DNA from: Atrichornis clamosus
Taxonomy: Eukaryota > Chordata > Aves > Passeriformes > Menuridae
Length of the DNA: 64,000 nt
Direction: 5' to 3'
Assembly: GCA_013400975.1 (NCBI GenBank)
Contig: WBMZ01010822.1
Span: 124,001-188,000, forward strand
Made by a program: the position numbers and the translations under genes. The notes beneath the pieces are model-generated. The model worked only from the letters and a program-made list of their open reading frames with translations, searched no databases and was not told the origin of the DNA. Positions 38,920 through 50,790 of the stretch are shown piece by piece. Every line of letters begins with the position of its first letter. The first letter of the stretch is position 1.

Positions 38920-41900
38920 CTGCCTCCATTGCAGCTTTCCCTGCCCCATTCTCTGTCTCTTCCAGAGACTCCCTTTAAACTTTTCCCCTTACCCCGACTC
39001 ACAATTTTTAATCTGAAACCTTGAAAGGCAAAATATTCCAGCTAAAAAATTGGTGGCTCTGTGCCCAGTTGTCATCTAATTCTTCTGCTCTCCTGGCAGT
39101 GCTGTCCTCTGCCAGAAGGTCACACTTCTCCCAACTCCTCTGCTCATTGTAGTGAGAGGGAAGGGAGACAGAACGATTATGGAGAAGGCTTTCTGGAAAT
39201 AACTGCTCAATAAATTTAGTCAAGTGCTAAATTTATAGGAGAGGAGGAGGGAGTGTTGGATTTTATTGCTTCCTCTCAATAGAGACAACAGTAGGTTTGA
39301 GCTTTGAAAATTTTATTCTACATAGCTTTGCATTTAGTTTGGGCCAAAACTACATTTTCAGACTTTGCCAGCATTGATGTAAATTTTGCTTCTTTCCAGG
39401 GAAGGGAAGAAAGTTCCCCCCCTTAGATACACTTTTGTCCATTAAACTAGGGAGGTATTGTCTGACTGAAAGTAGAGACTCAGCTGAATTCCCCAGAAGC
39501 AGTGTTTCTATATCCTGAGGAAATCTCTCATGGCCAGTATAAATAAAAAGTCACAAATATATTTAACTTTTTGAACAAATCTCTACATGGTATATTTTTT
39601 ACTTCTCTCTCAATCCTAAATATGAAAAAAAAAATCACTAAAAAAAGCAGCAGAATAATGCATGTTTGTGCCAAACTTGTGATCTCAGCAATCTGGGACT
39701 GTGTAGTGAAATGTGTCCTGGCAGGCACCCAAGGAGTGCACCCTACAGAAAACTCTGATAAATGTTTTAACCACAGTTTTCAGATTATCAATACACGGCA
39801 TCTAAGCTCAAAGCAGATATCTGTGTGCACTTTCACAGATAACCCTTGATGTATAAATGAGCTCTGTTGTTCATTTGCATGTTTCACTTTGTATTTCATT
39901 TTTGCAGAATATCTATTGCCTGTATTTCTAATAACAGTTTTTCCTATCTTTTTAGAGGATATAAATTGTGAAATAAACTATGGGGTTTAATCATTTGGTT
40001 TTTACTTTGCTAGTATTTGAAACCAGTTTATAAATGTCTAAGCAGGTGTTAGGAATTCCTGGAAAGAAAATAATTCATAGCTTTCCAAGGTACTGTTATA
40101 CAATATAAGATGTAAAAACAGAAGAAAAGAGCATATGCATTGATCCTAATTTCAAATAAAACTATAAGAGGAATAAGTTAATGCAAAAACTACCTTCAAG
40201 CAGAATTACAGAATACAGCAAAATGAAATATCAATAAGTTAGATGTTAATGAGGAGATATGTGAAACTAGGCATGGATGCATTTAATGAAGATAAAAATA
40301 TGAACAGAGGAGAAAACAGCAAAATTTTAATGAGATCTTGGGAAGCAGGTGAAAGAGAAGAGGGGACTAAGGAGATGGTAAAAGTTTTTTCGGAAAAATT
40401 AAGTGGAAAATATTTTTATTTCTTCAATTCAACAAAAAGAAAGAAAATAGAATTTAGCAGACATTAAATCTATTAATTGACTTTAAAAAGAGGTAGATGG
40501 GTGTAAAGTGACTTTTCACAGACACTGATGTCAATGAGCTGGGATATGCAGCTTTTGTTGTTCCCACAGACACTGGTTTGAAAGGAGCTGAAATGGGACA
40601 GATTCACACCGAGCATAGGAAAAACAGACTTTATGGACTTGCAAGTAATGAACTGCATTGAGGATGTTTAGGATGAGTTCAGCGAATTGTCTCTGAGTTC
40701 CCATTGTGATGGATATGACTATTATCCTTGCCAGCTTAGACAGGAGTAAAAGTTTGCTAATGCCTGGAAATGCTGAACAGCTACAAGTTATGAAAACCAA
40801 CAGTGACGCTCAGGATTGCGTGGGACTCTGAAAAACGATGACAGAAGATATTAAATGATCATTTAATACTCTGAAGAGGTCGTTAAAAAGCAATAGAGAT
40901 GCTAAACAGAACTTGGATTTCTGCCTCTCCCCTCTCTTCCCATACTATGAGATGACAGAGGCTTTTAAGGCCAGAAATTATGATGAGCAGATGCTTTAAA
41001 TGATACTTTTACAAAGATGTGTGAAGAAATAGATCTTCCCAATCCTACTAATCTGAACTACTTTACATCTACCCACACATCAGAACTGTGATTAACCCTG
41101 CACCACCCCAAACCTCTTCCTTGTTCCAACTGCCCCCGCTTACTGCAAAGCACAGGGTGATGTTTGTTTTTTTAAATAACAAAGCAAAGGCAGAAAAAGC
41201 ATTAAGAAGGATAGATAGTTCCATAAACTGTCATAACCTGTTGAAAAGATTGACTCTGAACTGAAAATACAGACAGCTCCTCTACCATCTGTTATACCTG
41301 GAGATATCTGGCGTGTAGCTACAGCAGCGTCAGGTGGGAAAACTACAGGAGACATTCTAAGGTCATAGGTATGGTAAAAACAGAAAGGATGCTGTGTAGG
41401 TGTTAGATGCCAAAAACGGTTTCCTGATAAATACCAGTTTGATGGGGGAGAAATATAGGGACTCCCATAATGCTAAAAGGGAAATACCAATAGTTGTGAG
41501 TAACCACAGAGAGAATAAGAAGGAGAAGTGAGCTGGAGGCTCTAAGGTGATGCAGGGACAGCTGCCAGCTGCAGGTGTGTTGACAAGTGAGGAGGCTGAC
41601 TCCTGCAATACAAACAGAGTTCTAAACACCTTCCAGGAGGCATTTGTAGGAATTTAAAGGTCTACAAATCTCTGGTGACTTGGGCTTGGCATCTACTCAT
41701 TAATGACATCCTACCAAATAATTTAGCCACAAGACAGCCAATGACTTTTGTCACTGAGTGGGCATTCTTAAAAACTTAACTATTGCCTCTATTTTAATCT
41801 ACTGCTATGAAGAGCAAACTTTGTATTTGTTTAGAAGGTACTCTAGCAAACACTGGCTTGCTTTACTTACATGCTTAGGTTTGGGATGTCTTTTTCATAA

Positions 41901-44474
41901 ACTTCAGACCAGATCCCTGCGTATGAGTAAAGGAAAAGTCATCACTGTATGCCTGATAGTTTAAGATATTGAATTGCATACAAGATCTGTCTAACAGGAA
42001 AAAAAGCCTTATTTTTATAATGAGTTCATCAAAGGTTAAAATCAACTATTTCTATTCAGTTGTAATAACAGAGGAAGGTGAATTCTGGAACATAAAATAG
42101 GGGGGAAAGTATTGTAAAGCAGAACTAGAAAATAGAAAAGATGGCAAGGGGGAGATATTCATTTAGTTGAGTATATTTCTGACTAATAATTACAGTTGAA
42201 AGGCCAAAGAACGTGTACTCCTTATGGTCTCTATGCTTGGAGAGGATATGAAAGTATTTGGAATTTGACTTGATGAGTAATTTCTAAATGCAAATCTGTA
42301 GTGGTAGAAGCTCTCAAATTAGAGTGAGGTCAGCTGGGCTCCACTAATTCACACCAACTGTGAAGCACATTCAAATTAGTTTCTGTCAGCTGTGAACCTG
42401 GGTAAAAGCTCATTTTGCTGACAGAAATCTCTATGGAAAGGCCCCACAAGTCAGCAACAGACAGGTAGTAAGTAAACTCTTTTGATCTAGTTATGACATA
42501 ATTCAAGGAACCTGGACTTATTCCTGCAAACCATGTATGTTAAGAAAATACCCAAGAAGATTTAATGCATGACTCTGTAAATTTCATTACAGTATTCCTG
42601 AGCAGGCAGTTAAATTTTGCATCATTAGAAAATTGAAAAGCAATATCTACCATTACACTAAAGACAAATAGGGCTTAGAGGCTGTGTTCCTGACAGGAAG
42701 GAAATCCATGGTGAGTAGTACTAATGACTTGATGATTTTTACAATGGCCTTGGACTCTCTCTGTACATGTTATGTTTTGGAACGCAGTTGCTATCTAACT
42801 AGGATTTTATGAAAATATCACCTGAGGCAATAACTAGGAATATAGAACTGTATTAACATCCTTTTGTTATTTTGAAAGATATATTGGAGAAAAATCCTGG
42901 ATTCCTCTATCTTCACTATCACATATAATAGTCAAGGAGTTTAGTGCAGAAGAATAGATGATCAGTGCAGGAAATTCCTAAAGCACTGATAGATAAAGCT
43001 GGACAAATGTTACTTTAGCAATCAAGTGATCTTCCTAGGTTTATTGCATTTTTTTCATTATACCAGAGACATTTTCAGAATATTTTTATCTGAGATTTTT
43101 GTTAAATCTATGTTTGCTGTTTTTATGTTGCTCTTTGTAAGTTAGAAACCCTGGAAAATACACTGTTCTATTCTAATCTTGAGCATTGAATTACTTGACT
43201 TGCTAAATTAATGGTGAAGGGACTTAAGTTTGATTCTGTAGCACACATTACCTGATTTCAGCTTGAAATCAGTTGGCTATTTCATATGAATGCTGGCACA
43301 AATATGGAAATATACATCCAGATACCCTTATTGGCAGTAAAATCTGACGGGACTGTTTCTTGTGGAGGAAAATCTGTAAGACCTGAAAATTAATTTTGCA
43401 TCTCTGAAAAATACTTGTAGCTCAAGAAAGAGACAAATGGGAATTCCCACCGTTTTCAATTGTTCACATTCTGACTTGTTTCAATCCTATCTGTGCTCCC
43501 TTTTTTCCATGTAATAAAACTTGTATCTTTCTTTATGTAAATCTAATATAACTATATGATATTACCTGAATTAGCTCTTATCCTTCTTAGGCACTGATTT
43601 CATGTAGAGAAGCACGTATGTTTCTTTCTGAACTCTGATGACCACAGTCAAATCCAGAGTTTTTGGAGGATTTTCTAATGATTTGGATGGACTGAAGTTG
43701 TAGTGGTTTGTAATCCAGCAATGACCCTATCAGACTTCTGCAGACCTTTTTAGCTGTTGCTTAATGGCCATAACCATGTACTAGCAACAGCGGGGTGTGG
43801 GTTAATTTTAAATTCATTTGACACTGTTGAAAATGGTTATTATGTACTTAAGGATAAATATGGCACGGTGAAATAAGTATCATAGTATTGACATCAGTGA
43901 GCCAGCTGGAACTCAACCCTTGATGCTCTGCTAATATTCTGTGTAGGGAAGCTTGTTCAGATAAGTGCTCGTCTTATCTCAGGCACCATCAAAGACTGGA
44001 GTCAGAAATTACCTACCCTTGTCTGGGGCTCCAAAGAGCTGCTATCTCTTGTTCTCATTGATTAAGGCTAGGAGGAAGTCTTAGCATCACTGACTGCTTG
44101 GAAACAGAAAGAGAAGGAAATACAAGCAGTTATTTCAGCTTGCAGACTGGAAGCATTCTGAAAAGATTCATGTGAAAGTCCAGTCTGCAGTAATGCAAAA
44201 GAAACCTCTGAACTTTTCCCTCAAAGCTGCTATATGTGGTTGTATACTTGGAGATTAAAGGCAATTGCTCCAATGTACTTTTTGCTTCGTCACCTTCTTC
44301 TATACTCAACTTTTTTACCTCATGCAGAAAAAGGAAATCCCTGAAGTGCTTTTCATAAAAAAAAAGGCCAGTCAGAACAGATCACAATTGTAGTGCAAAT
44401 AGTGTTTATTTAATTTGATTTTCATGTACCCTTCATTGTCTACTGTCTTTTACATTCTCATTTCCATCTGGAAG

Positions 44475-44500
44475 GCTGGGAAGGCAGCTGGCTTCCCAGC
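44475..44500. repeat. GC-rich inverted repeat
   Basis: GCTGGGAAG and CTTCCCAGC are perfect 9-bp complementary arms around an 8-base GCAGCTGG spacer, which itself contains the palindromic E-box CAGCTG. A short stable hairpin could form in RNA or single-stranded DNA. It is far shorter than a microRNA precursor. Confidence 0.65.
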
Positions 44501-46187
44501 AGACACCAACTCCACAATTATGTAGCTGGCATGCAGCTCCTGCTTCCCTGTTAGAGGAGACTGCCTGCCTTGCCGGACCTCATGGCACACTTGCCCACTC
44601 TAATCCGTGTGCTCTGGGAACCTGGCTGCACCTGTTGGCCCTGGGTCAGGAATAGAAAGGGTGCAAAGGGCTCTGCAGCAGCAGTGACATTGTATATGAC
44701 CAGGCACTGGAAAACATACGGACTAGGATCATCTGAAGCCAGACTGCTGGGTTATCAGTACTATCCACTTAGCTCAGAATTAAATGTGTCGGGTATTTCT
44801 TTGGGGTGTACTCAGGCTGTCCCATGAGGATGGCACGACGATGTTTTTCTTGTCCTGCTGACTAAATTAGAAACCTGCTCCTGAAACTCTTCCCTACACG
44901 CCTTTCTGGTGGGATGTTTCACGCTGCCTGTAATCTCTAAGGAGCACTAACCTTCGGGGTTATTTTTAGCCTGTTCAGTTCTCCTTATCTTCTCTTTTGC
45001 TGTAGGTTTGCATAACTCATAAATACTCTAGATTTCAGGTGTTTCCAAAGTTGTCTTTTATAATCAAAGCCCCTTCAAAACTTTACTGTATTTTTCTTGC
45101 TTCTCTGAAAATGAGCAGAACGTGATCTGTAGCTGCTTGTTCTGCTGTTGGCTGGCCTACAATTTAGGGAATCAGAAAGTTACTGTTTGAAATCAAGGGA
45201 GCTGGATGATTTGAAATCTAGATATGAGGAAACAGAATACAAGCAATAAGCTTATATAACAGACACAACTGGAGTGTGACTATATCATATAACAAAGTAT
45301 CTCTCAAGCCAAAGAATTTTCACAGAAATTTCTTGAATGGAGATTATTTAAGACATTATAATTGTGGCTCTTGTTGGAACTCCTACCTCAGCAGTTTTAT
45401 TCCTCTTTTCTAGCAGCCTGTGTCCTTTCCTTTTCTCCTCCTACTTCCCTGTGGTATTGCAGAGCTGCCCAGCACTCTGTCAAAGGTGCCAGATTCAGAT
45501 TTGGGGACTTCTCTTGCAGTCTGTGCTTCTCTCGTTCAGCCACATCTATGCCCACAAAATATTGCATGTAACTTGGGATCTCCAAACTATCACCATGCTA
45601 CCTTTGTTATTAAACCAAGTGAGATTTTTCCAAAGGAGGGTGCTCCATACTCCATCACAGAGTGAGCATTTCCTTAGCCCTAATAATGTATCAAGAAATC
45701 TGCCAGGTAATGCTATTAAAAGTTAAACATTTTGGTTTTACTATATCAATAACAATTAGGAGACTCAGGCTTTTGTGTCCTAGTGAATCCAAACCTGAGT
45801 TTAGATTTTATTTTTCTATCTTCGTTTTCTGGATTCATACAACAGTTGTCTAAAGAGAGCATAACATTTGTACACGTCAGTTACTGACACCAGTTATTTT
45901 TATCTTTTGCTTTCTCTGGAAATCAAGCCTTGTTATCTTCCTTGTACAGAAAGGAGCTGCAGGCAGGGGAAGGGGCCACCTTGGAAAAATGAGTAGGTGC
46001 CAATCTGCATCTTACAGCTGCCCTCTAACCAGACAGCCCCTGGACTAGGGGTGGACAACAGCCTTCATCCATCCGTGTCAAGCCTTTACTCGCTCACCAT
46101 CCTTCCAGCTTCTTTCCTTCTCCATAATAGAAACAGATTTTATTTGTTTTGCAGTGAAAGAGGAGTAGAAAAAGGGGAGATAATAGG

Positions 46188-46330
46188 CTGATTCTAGAAT
46201 CAAATTCTAAATAATTTGAACACCAGAGAGGCTGTTAGAGACTGTTGTATCACCAAGTCCAGCTCCTCCTTAGGCAGCATAGGCACAGATGACATTATGT
46301 TATAACAGAGGTCATCCTGTGCAGTTTTCA
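46188..46330 (-). mobile_element. Doubtful, highly degraded CR1 end
   Basis: Read on the plus strand, the block begins GATTCTAGAATCAAATTCTA and later has TATCACCAAGTCCAGCTCCT. This recalls the reverse complement of a CR1 3' end (tail of ATTCTATGA units, then a segment like ATCATCAAGTCCAACTCC). Between these anchors the match is weak. It may be an old CR1 fragment or coincidence. Confidence 0.3.
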
Positions 46331-49300
46331 GAGCATTTCATCTGTTTTCCCAGTTTTTTGGTTCTGGAGACCTAATCTACAGCTGAAACCTTAAGAAAAT
46401 AAATACTCTTTCATTTAATCATAGTGATTAAAGTCAGAACCAGTTTCTGTGGTTATTTCATCTCTACTGGGAAGTGTAATGAAACCTTCACATCAAGAAA
46501 AAACCTTATCACATTATACACTTGATGACAATTTCTCCAACTTTTTCTCCACTTCCTGGAGCAGAGGTCACCAGCCACATGCCACTGTGTTCTAGTCCTT
46601 TGGTCCAGAAGCTGATTGTCATCCCCTTCACGCTTGAGGAAGAGCTGGAGGTGGTTTGCAACATCCTTCAGACAGAGACCCTGTGCGTATCCTACAAGTG
46701 GCATCCACCTGGTGTTGGGATCAGAGTCTTGTTAAGTTTCTGGCTGCTGCTACCATCCTCCAGCTTTTGATATTGTATCTGCTTAGCAAAAAGAGCACTC
46801 CAGGTGTTACTTGACTTCAGAGTTTTTTACAAGATTTTTTTTTTTTCATCATTCTGGTGCTACTTTGAATGTCTTGGCCAAATTCCAAGGCAAGTAATTA
46901 CATTCTATCTGTCTAATTTTCCCTGCTGTTTCCATTGCAGATGTTATTTGTCACTACTTGGAAGAGTGGCACTGCTGTTGAATTTCCAATGCATATTTGG
47001 GTACTTGAGAAGAAAACTCTGAGTGGAATCCAAAAGGAGATTGCCATCCTCCTTTTGAGATTAAATATTACATTAATAATCTGGTTTTGAGGGGTGAAAA
47101 AAACCACCCATTTGGTTCTGGCAAGACTGGTCCCAAAATTGACATAGATAAACCTTTGTTTTTTATATCAATACTTTAAACCTCCTTAGAAATAACACTT
47201 CCCTAGTAGTTATTTTTAACACCTGTTGTTCAGATAGCCTGTGGAAAAAAAAAAACCCAAACCCTGATATAACCAACAGAGTAAACAGAAATGTTACAGA
47301 GTCCTGTTAAGTTTGCTTCTGTCTTTAAGAGATGTTTTCTAGTAATGCCATGTCAATACCTAGTTCTAACTACAGAGGAAAAGTGCCTGGTACATGAACT
47401 GGGATGGTCTTTTCCTGTACCTTCTGCCAGAGCCAACATCTCAGAAGGAAATACAGACTCACTGGCTTAAAGGCTTACAGGAACAGTCTTGTGGCTCTTG
47501 CTTATGTAAATACTTGGTAAGACCCTTGTGGTGTAGCTATTCTGCTTCCCAAGGCATTAGGTGTTCTGCTGAGATGATATTTCTAAATAATAAAAACAAT
47601 ATAATTTTGATAGTGTTGTCTTGGACATCAGACTGCTCTATGGGGTATTCATTAACATGTGAGAGGGAAGTCTGACTAGTTGCTCAAGCTCCCCTCCTTC
47701 ACTGATTTAAACCAGATTGTATATATCTGCAATTCAATTAAGAACTTGCATAAAATTAAATCCCTGTGTCTTATTATTTTTCTCCTGCATCTCAAAGCCT
47801 TTGTGAGAAATGTTTTAATTAAAGAGGCATCACCATGTCTTTAGTTTCATTCACACTGGTTAAAACTTTAGAATTGACATGAAACTCTTCCCTGCTCTGT
47901 AAAGGTAGAAGAGAAAAAGGTGTTGAGAGGGAGACAAGGAGAAAATATTCTCTCCCTTTGTCAAAAATTATACATCAGACCTTGCAGCAAGTATTGTTTT
48001 TTTACTTTTGCTCCTAAACTTCCACTCTCCTAAAGCATAGTTCATTTATTGGAAACAGCTGCTTTGAGAGAGATGATACCTGGATAGATGTTTGCCATTG
48101 TTGGGCTAGGAGCTTTCACACATTGCTCTGTCATTTGCATTGCAACTGGAATGGTGCCCATGAAAGATCTTTGTTCTCTTCAGCCTAAGAAAAATTCATG
48201 ATTTGTGTGATTGATACAATTTAACTTGTGTTAAGCAGGTTTACCACTCACTGAGTAAGCACAGTGTTTCTGCATTAAATATTTTCATCTCTGCAAAACC
48301 CAGCACAGCTGAATTCCACCCTGGAATAGCATCAGCATTCTGACTCAATCCTACAAAACCCCAGGAAAGTCAGAAGTAGGACTAAAATTGACATCACATA
48401 TTTCAATCTTTAACTCATGCCCGAATGTAGGGTAAATGCTCTGAATTGGGGCTGATGACTTTCAGAGAAGACAGATGGAAGGGTTAACAAGGGTTTTTCA
48501 GATTTAGGCTGTATTTCAGCCAAGCACTTGGGCATATGCTGAAGTCCTGTGGCAATGTAACGTCTGTTTTGATTGTAGATAAGCAGCCACAGCTGACATA
48601 GAAAGCTTCATTTTCTATCTTACATCTTTTTTCACTCAGGTCTGATCACATAAATACACAGGTTAAAGGTGGGACATTATTCAAACTGATTTATTTATTG
48701 TGTGATTAACTCTGGTAGGCTCCTAACTTGAACAAGAGTCGTGGTCATACCATCTCGTCCTTAAGACTTAAAACAAGCAGTTTGATGTTGTATACTAAAT
48801 GGTGTGAGACTGTATTGTATCTGTGTCATTTCCAGATCAGGGACCTCCCTGTCAGACCATCTTCCCTCCATTGCTGATAATGACTGCACTGTGGCATTCC
48901 AACAGGGAGCTGTGGTGGAACTGCAGTTTAATAGTTTAATATTTGCATAATGGATTGGCAAAATTTATATTGTAGGGGCTAGCTGAATTGATGGTCTTCA
49001 AATTTTCTGTCGCTGTTCAGCTTAAGGTACTTTCTTTAAGGAACAATTAAAGCTAAGGTGCAGTTACCTTTCCAATTATGCTCAAGAAGATAAGAAAACA
49101 AAAACAAAAAAGGGGAAATAAAACTTATCATACGCCAAAAAAATGCAACCAGAACCTGTTTTTCTAATTTTTTTTCTGATGAATCATTGTATCCTAGTGA
49201 AAATTTAAACTGTTCAATTTTCTTCAGTCATAGCATTATTCGGACTTTTGTTTGCTATTGTTACAATAATAGCAAAGTTCAAGCAATTGAACTTCCTCTT

Positions 49301-50119
49301 TAAAAATTGTGTATTTGCAGTTATATTCTGGGGCAAAGATCACTGTGTTTTCCTATATGATGGAAGAGGCAGTTTTCCTTCTTGGCAGAGTTGCCAGGAA
49401 ACTTTATCAATTACTGTTTGTAGATAACTCTGAAGTTGCAAAGAGAAGCTGGTAGGGATCAGCCAGAAACTGTCACTTTTTGACACTATAGGAAATAAAT
49501 CCTGGAAATGCTGTTCTCTGCTTATCTTGCTATGGACAAGTTTGCAGGGTTTTGTCTCCTGAATGCTCCTGGAGCAGCAAAACAAGTGTAGTCACTGAGG
49601 CTGCAGTAAACGACAGCAGTTATGAGCCATTTATCTTGAAATCATTCTCATAGGCCATAGCTTTCAAAAAGATATCACATAGCATTTCTTCAAGATAAAG
49701 AGCCTCAGTAATTATTCATCCTTATTTTACCAGGTTTGTTAAATGCTTCAGCAGCCTGATTCTGGCAGAACAAAGGAAATGAAATAGAAATGTAATCATG
49801 TGTTTGTGCTACAGCTTTGGCCATGTTTCTGCAATCCCACAAAATTTAATACCTGTTAAAAGCATCTATCCTGACGTGCACACAGACAGACAGCTGTGGC
49901 CCTCTTAAGATTCTGAATGGTCCTATTTGCCATGGTACTGTGAAAATACTCCCGAAATACCCAGACAGACAAAGTTCTGCTCTCATCCTCTGCTGGTGTT
50001 CCATCGATTCTCAAACTGCTTGGCTGTAAGAGAGCACTGGGTGCGACAACCATACTCTGTTTTAAAGCTATGTATAGCCAGCAAATGGCTTTTTACAGAA
50101 ATCTGTGGAAGCTAAAACT

Positions 50120-50340
50120 GTGCAAATTCTGTCTCTGCTACAAAAGATTTTCTTTCTTGTGCACAGTACAAATAGCACAGTGTTCAGCGTGCAGATCTGA
50201 TTAACTGCATCGACTGATCCAAGCAGGCAGCCCTATTCACATCCAAATCATTCATACCAGACTTCTCAGAACTCAGTCAGAGCTTATGTGAACACATTGA
50301 TTGATCTTTGATGGAGCCACAGTCACGAATTCTTGTTTGA
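50120..50340. promoter_or_regulatory. Possible conserved noncoding element with TCF/LEF and PBX-like words
   Basis: A block of balanced composition without repeats. At 50298-50305 it carries TGATTGAT, a PBX/HOX-type word, running directly into CTTTGAT at 50306-50312, the core recognised by TCF/LEF factors. Nearby are TGATTAACTGCATCGACTGAT and AAATCATTCAT words. The tight joining of two developmental motif types is suggestive. Enhancer function is inference. Confidence 0.2.
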
Positions 50341-50666
50341 TTAGTAAAGGAAAATCATTTTTTCTGGCTTTTGAAAATCAAACTGAATAGTATACAGTAA
50401 GGATGTCTTTACAACCCACCAACTTAAATGGTGAAAACTTTCAAGTTTTTTATAAAAACCCACTAATTTGGAGATATTTCTATGACAGGAGGATACGCTG
50501 TCAGATTTTAAAATCTGCTGTTCTTCCTACATGTTCCAGACTTTATCCATTTTCCAGAGCCAAATCTCCTTCAGAGTCCTATCTTTCTTTTTCCCTTTCC
50601 TTCAAGAAAGTTAATAATAGAATATAGTCTCCAGGATTTTTGGGAAGGATGGGGCAGGGTCTTCCC

Positions 50667-50694
50667 TTTTTTTATTTTTTTTTTTCTCCTTTTC
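50667..50694. repeat. T-rich run
   Basis: Two T runs separated by one A, ending in TCTCC. It lies about 25 bases upstream of a CR1 remnant but on the wrong side to be its tail. Confidence 0.75.
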
Positions 50695-50716
50695 TAGGCT
50701 AACTGCTGTTTTCTAG

Positions 50717-50790
50717 AAGTGTGTGGACAAGGCTCTCAGGCATGTGATGTGATTCTTGGGGGTGTCCTGTACACAGCTAGGAATTGGACA
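50717..50790 (+). mobile_element. CR1 LINE fragment, truncated at both ends
   Basis: A short piece of the same 3' region as the copy at 25.0 kb: TGTGGACAAGGCTCTCAGGC, then ATGTGATGTGATTCTTGGGG, GTGTCCTGTACACAGCTAGG and AATTGGAC. It stops before the CR1 tail, so the true 3' end was lost after insertion or diverged beyond recognition. Sense orientation. Confidence 0.8.

Larger units (their letters stand above)
37904..46187. other. Unique DNA, no gene seen
   Basis: Contains a TA tract at 38907-38919. The stretch at about 40240-41640 is purine-rich and could hide an old mobile element, but I cannot name one. A frame at 40243-40467 is rich in charged residues and has no known domain. The stretch 42260-42470 has enhancer-like texture, including an ATGCAAAT octamer at 42288-42295. 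A GC-rich patch with an inverted repeat lies at 44460-44680. Overlapping frames at 45362-45853 are in all three plus frames, which argues against coding. Confidence 0.5.
46331..50716. other. Unique AT-rich DNA, no gene seen
   Basis: Holds a poly-T run at 46835-46846, a poly-A run at 47245-47255, and a T-rich tract at 50667-50694 just upstream of the CR1 fragment. Octamer motifs occur at 48133-48140 and 48951-48958. The stretch 50120-50340 is listed as a possible regulatory element. Open frames are about 60 to 90 codons without domains. Confidence 0.5.

Noticed and set aside
40240..41640. Purine-rich stretch that might be an old endogenous retrovirus or LINE body
   Set aside because: No reverse transcriptase, protease or LTR motif can be read in any frame, and no family can be named.
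45362..45853. Several overlapping plus-strand frames of 60 to 120 codons
   Set aside because: Open frames in all three phases of the same strand point to stop-poor composition and not to coding.
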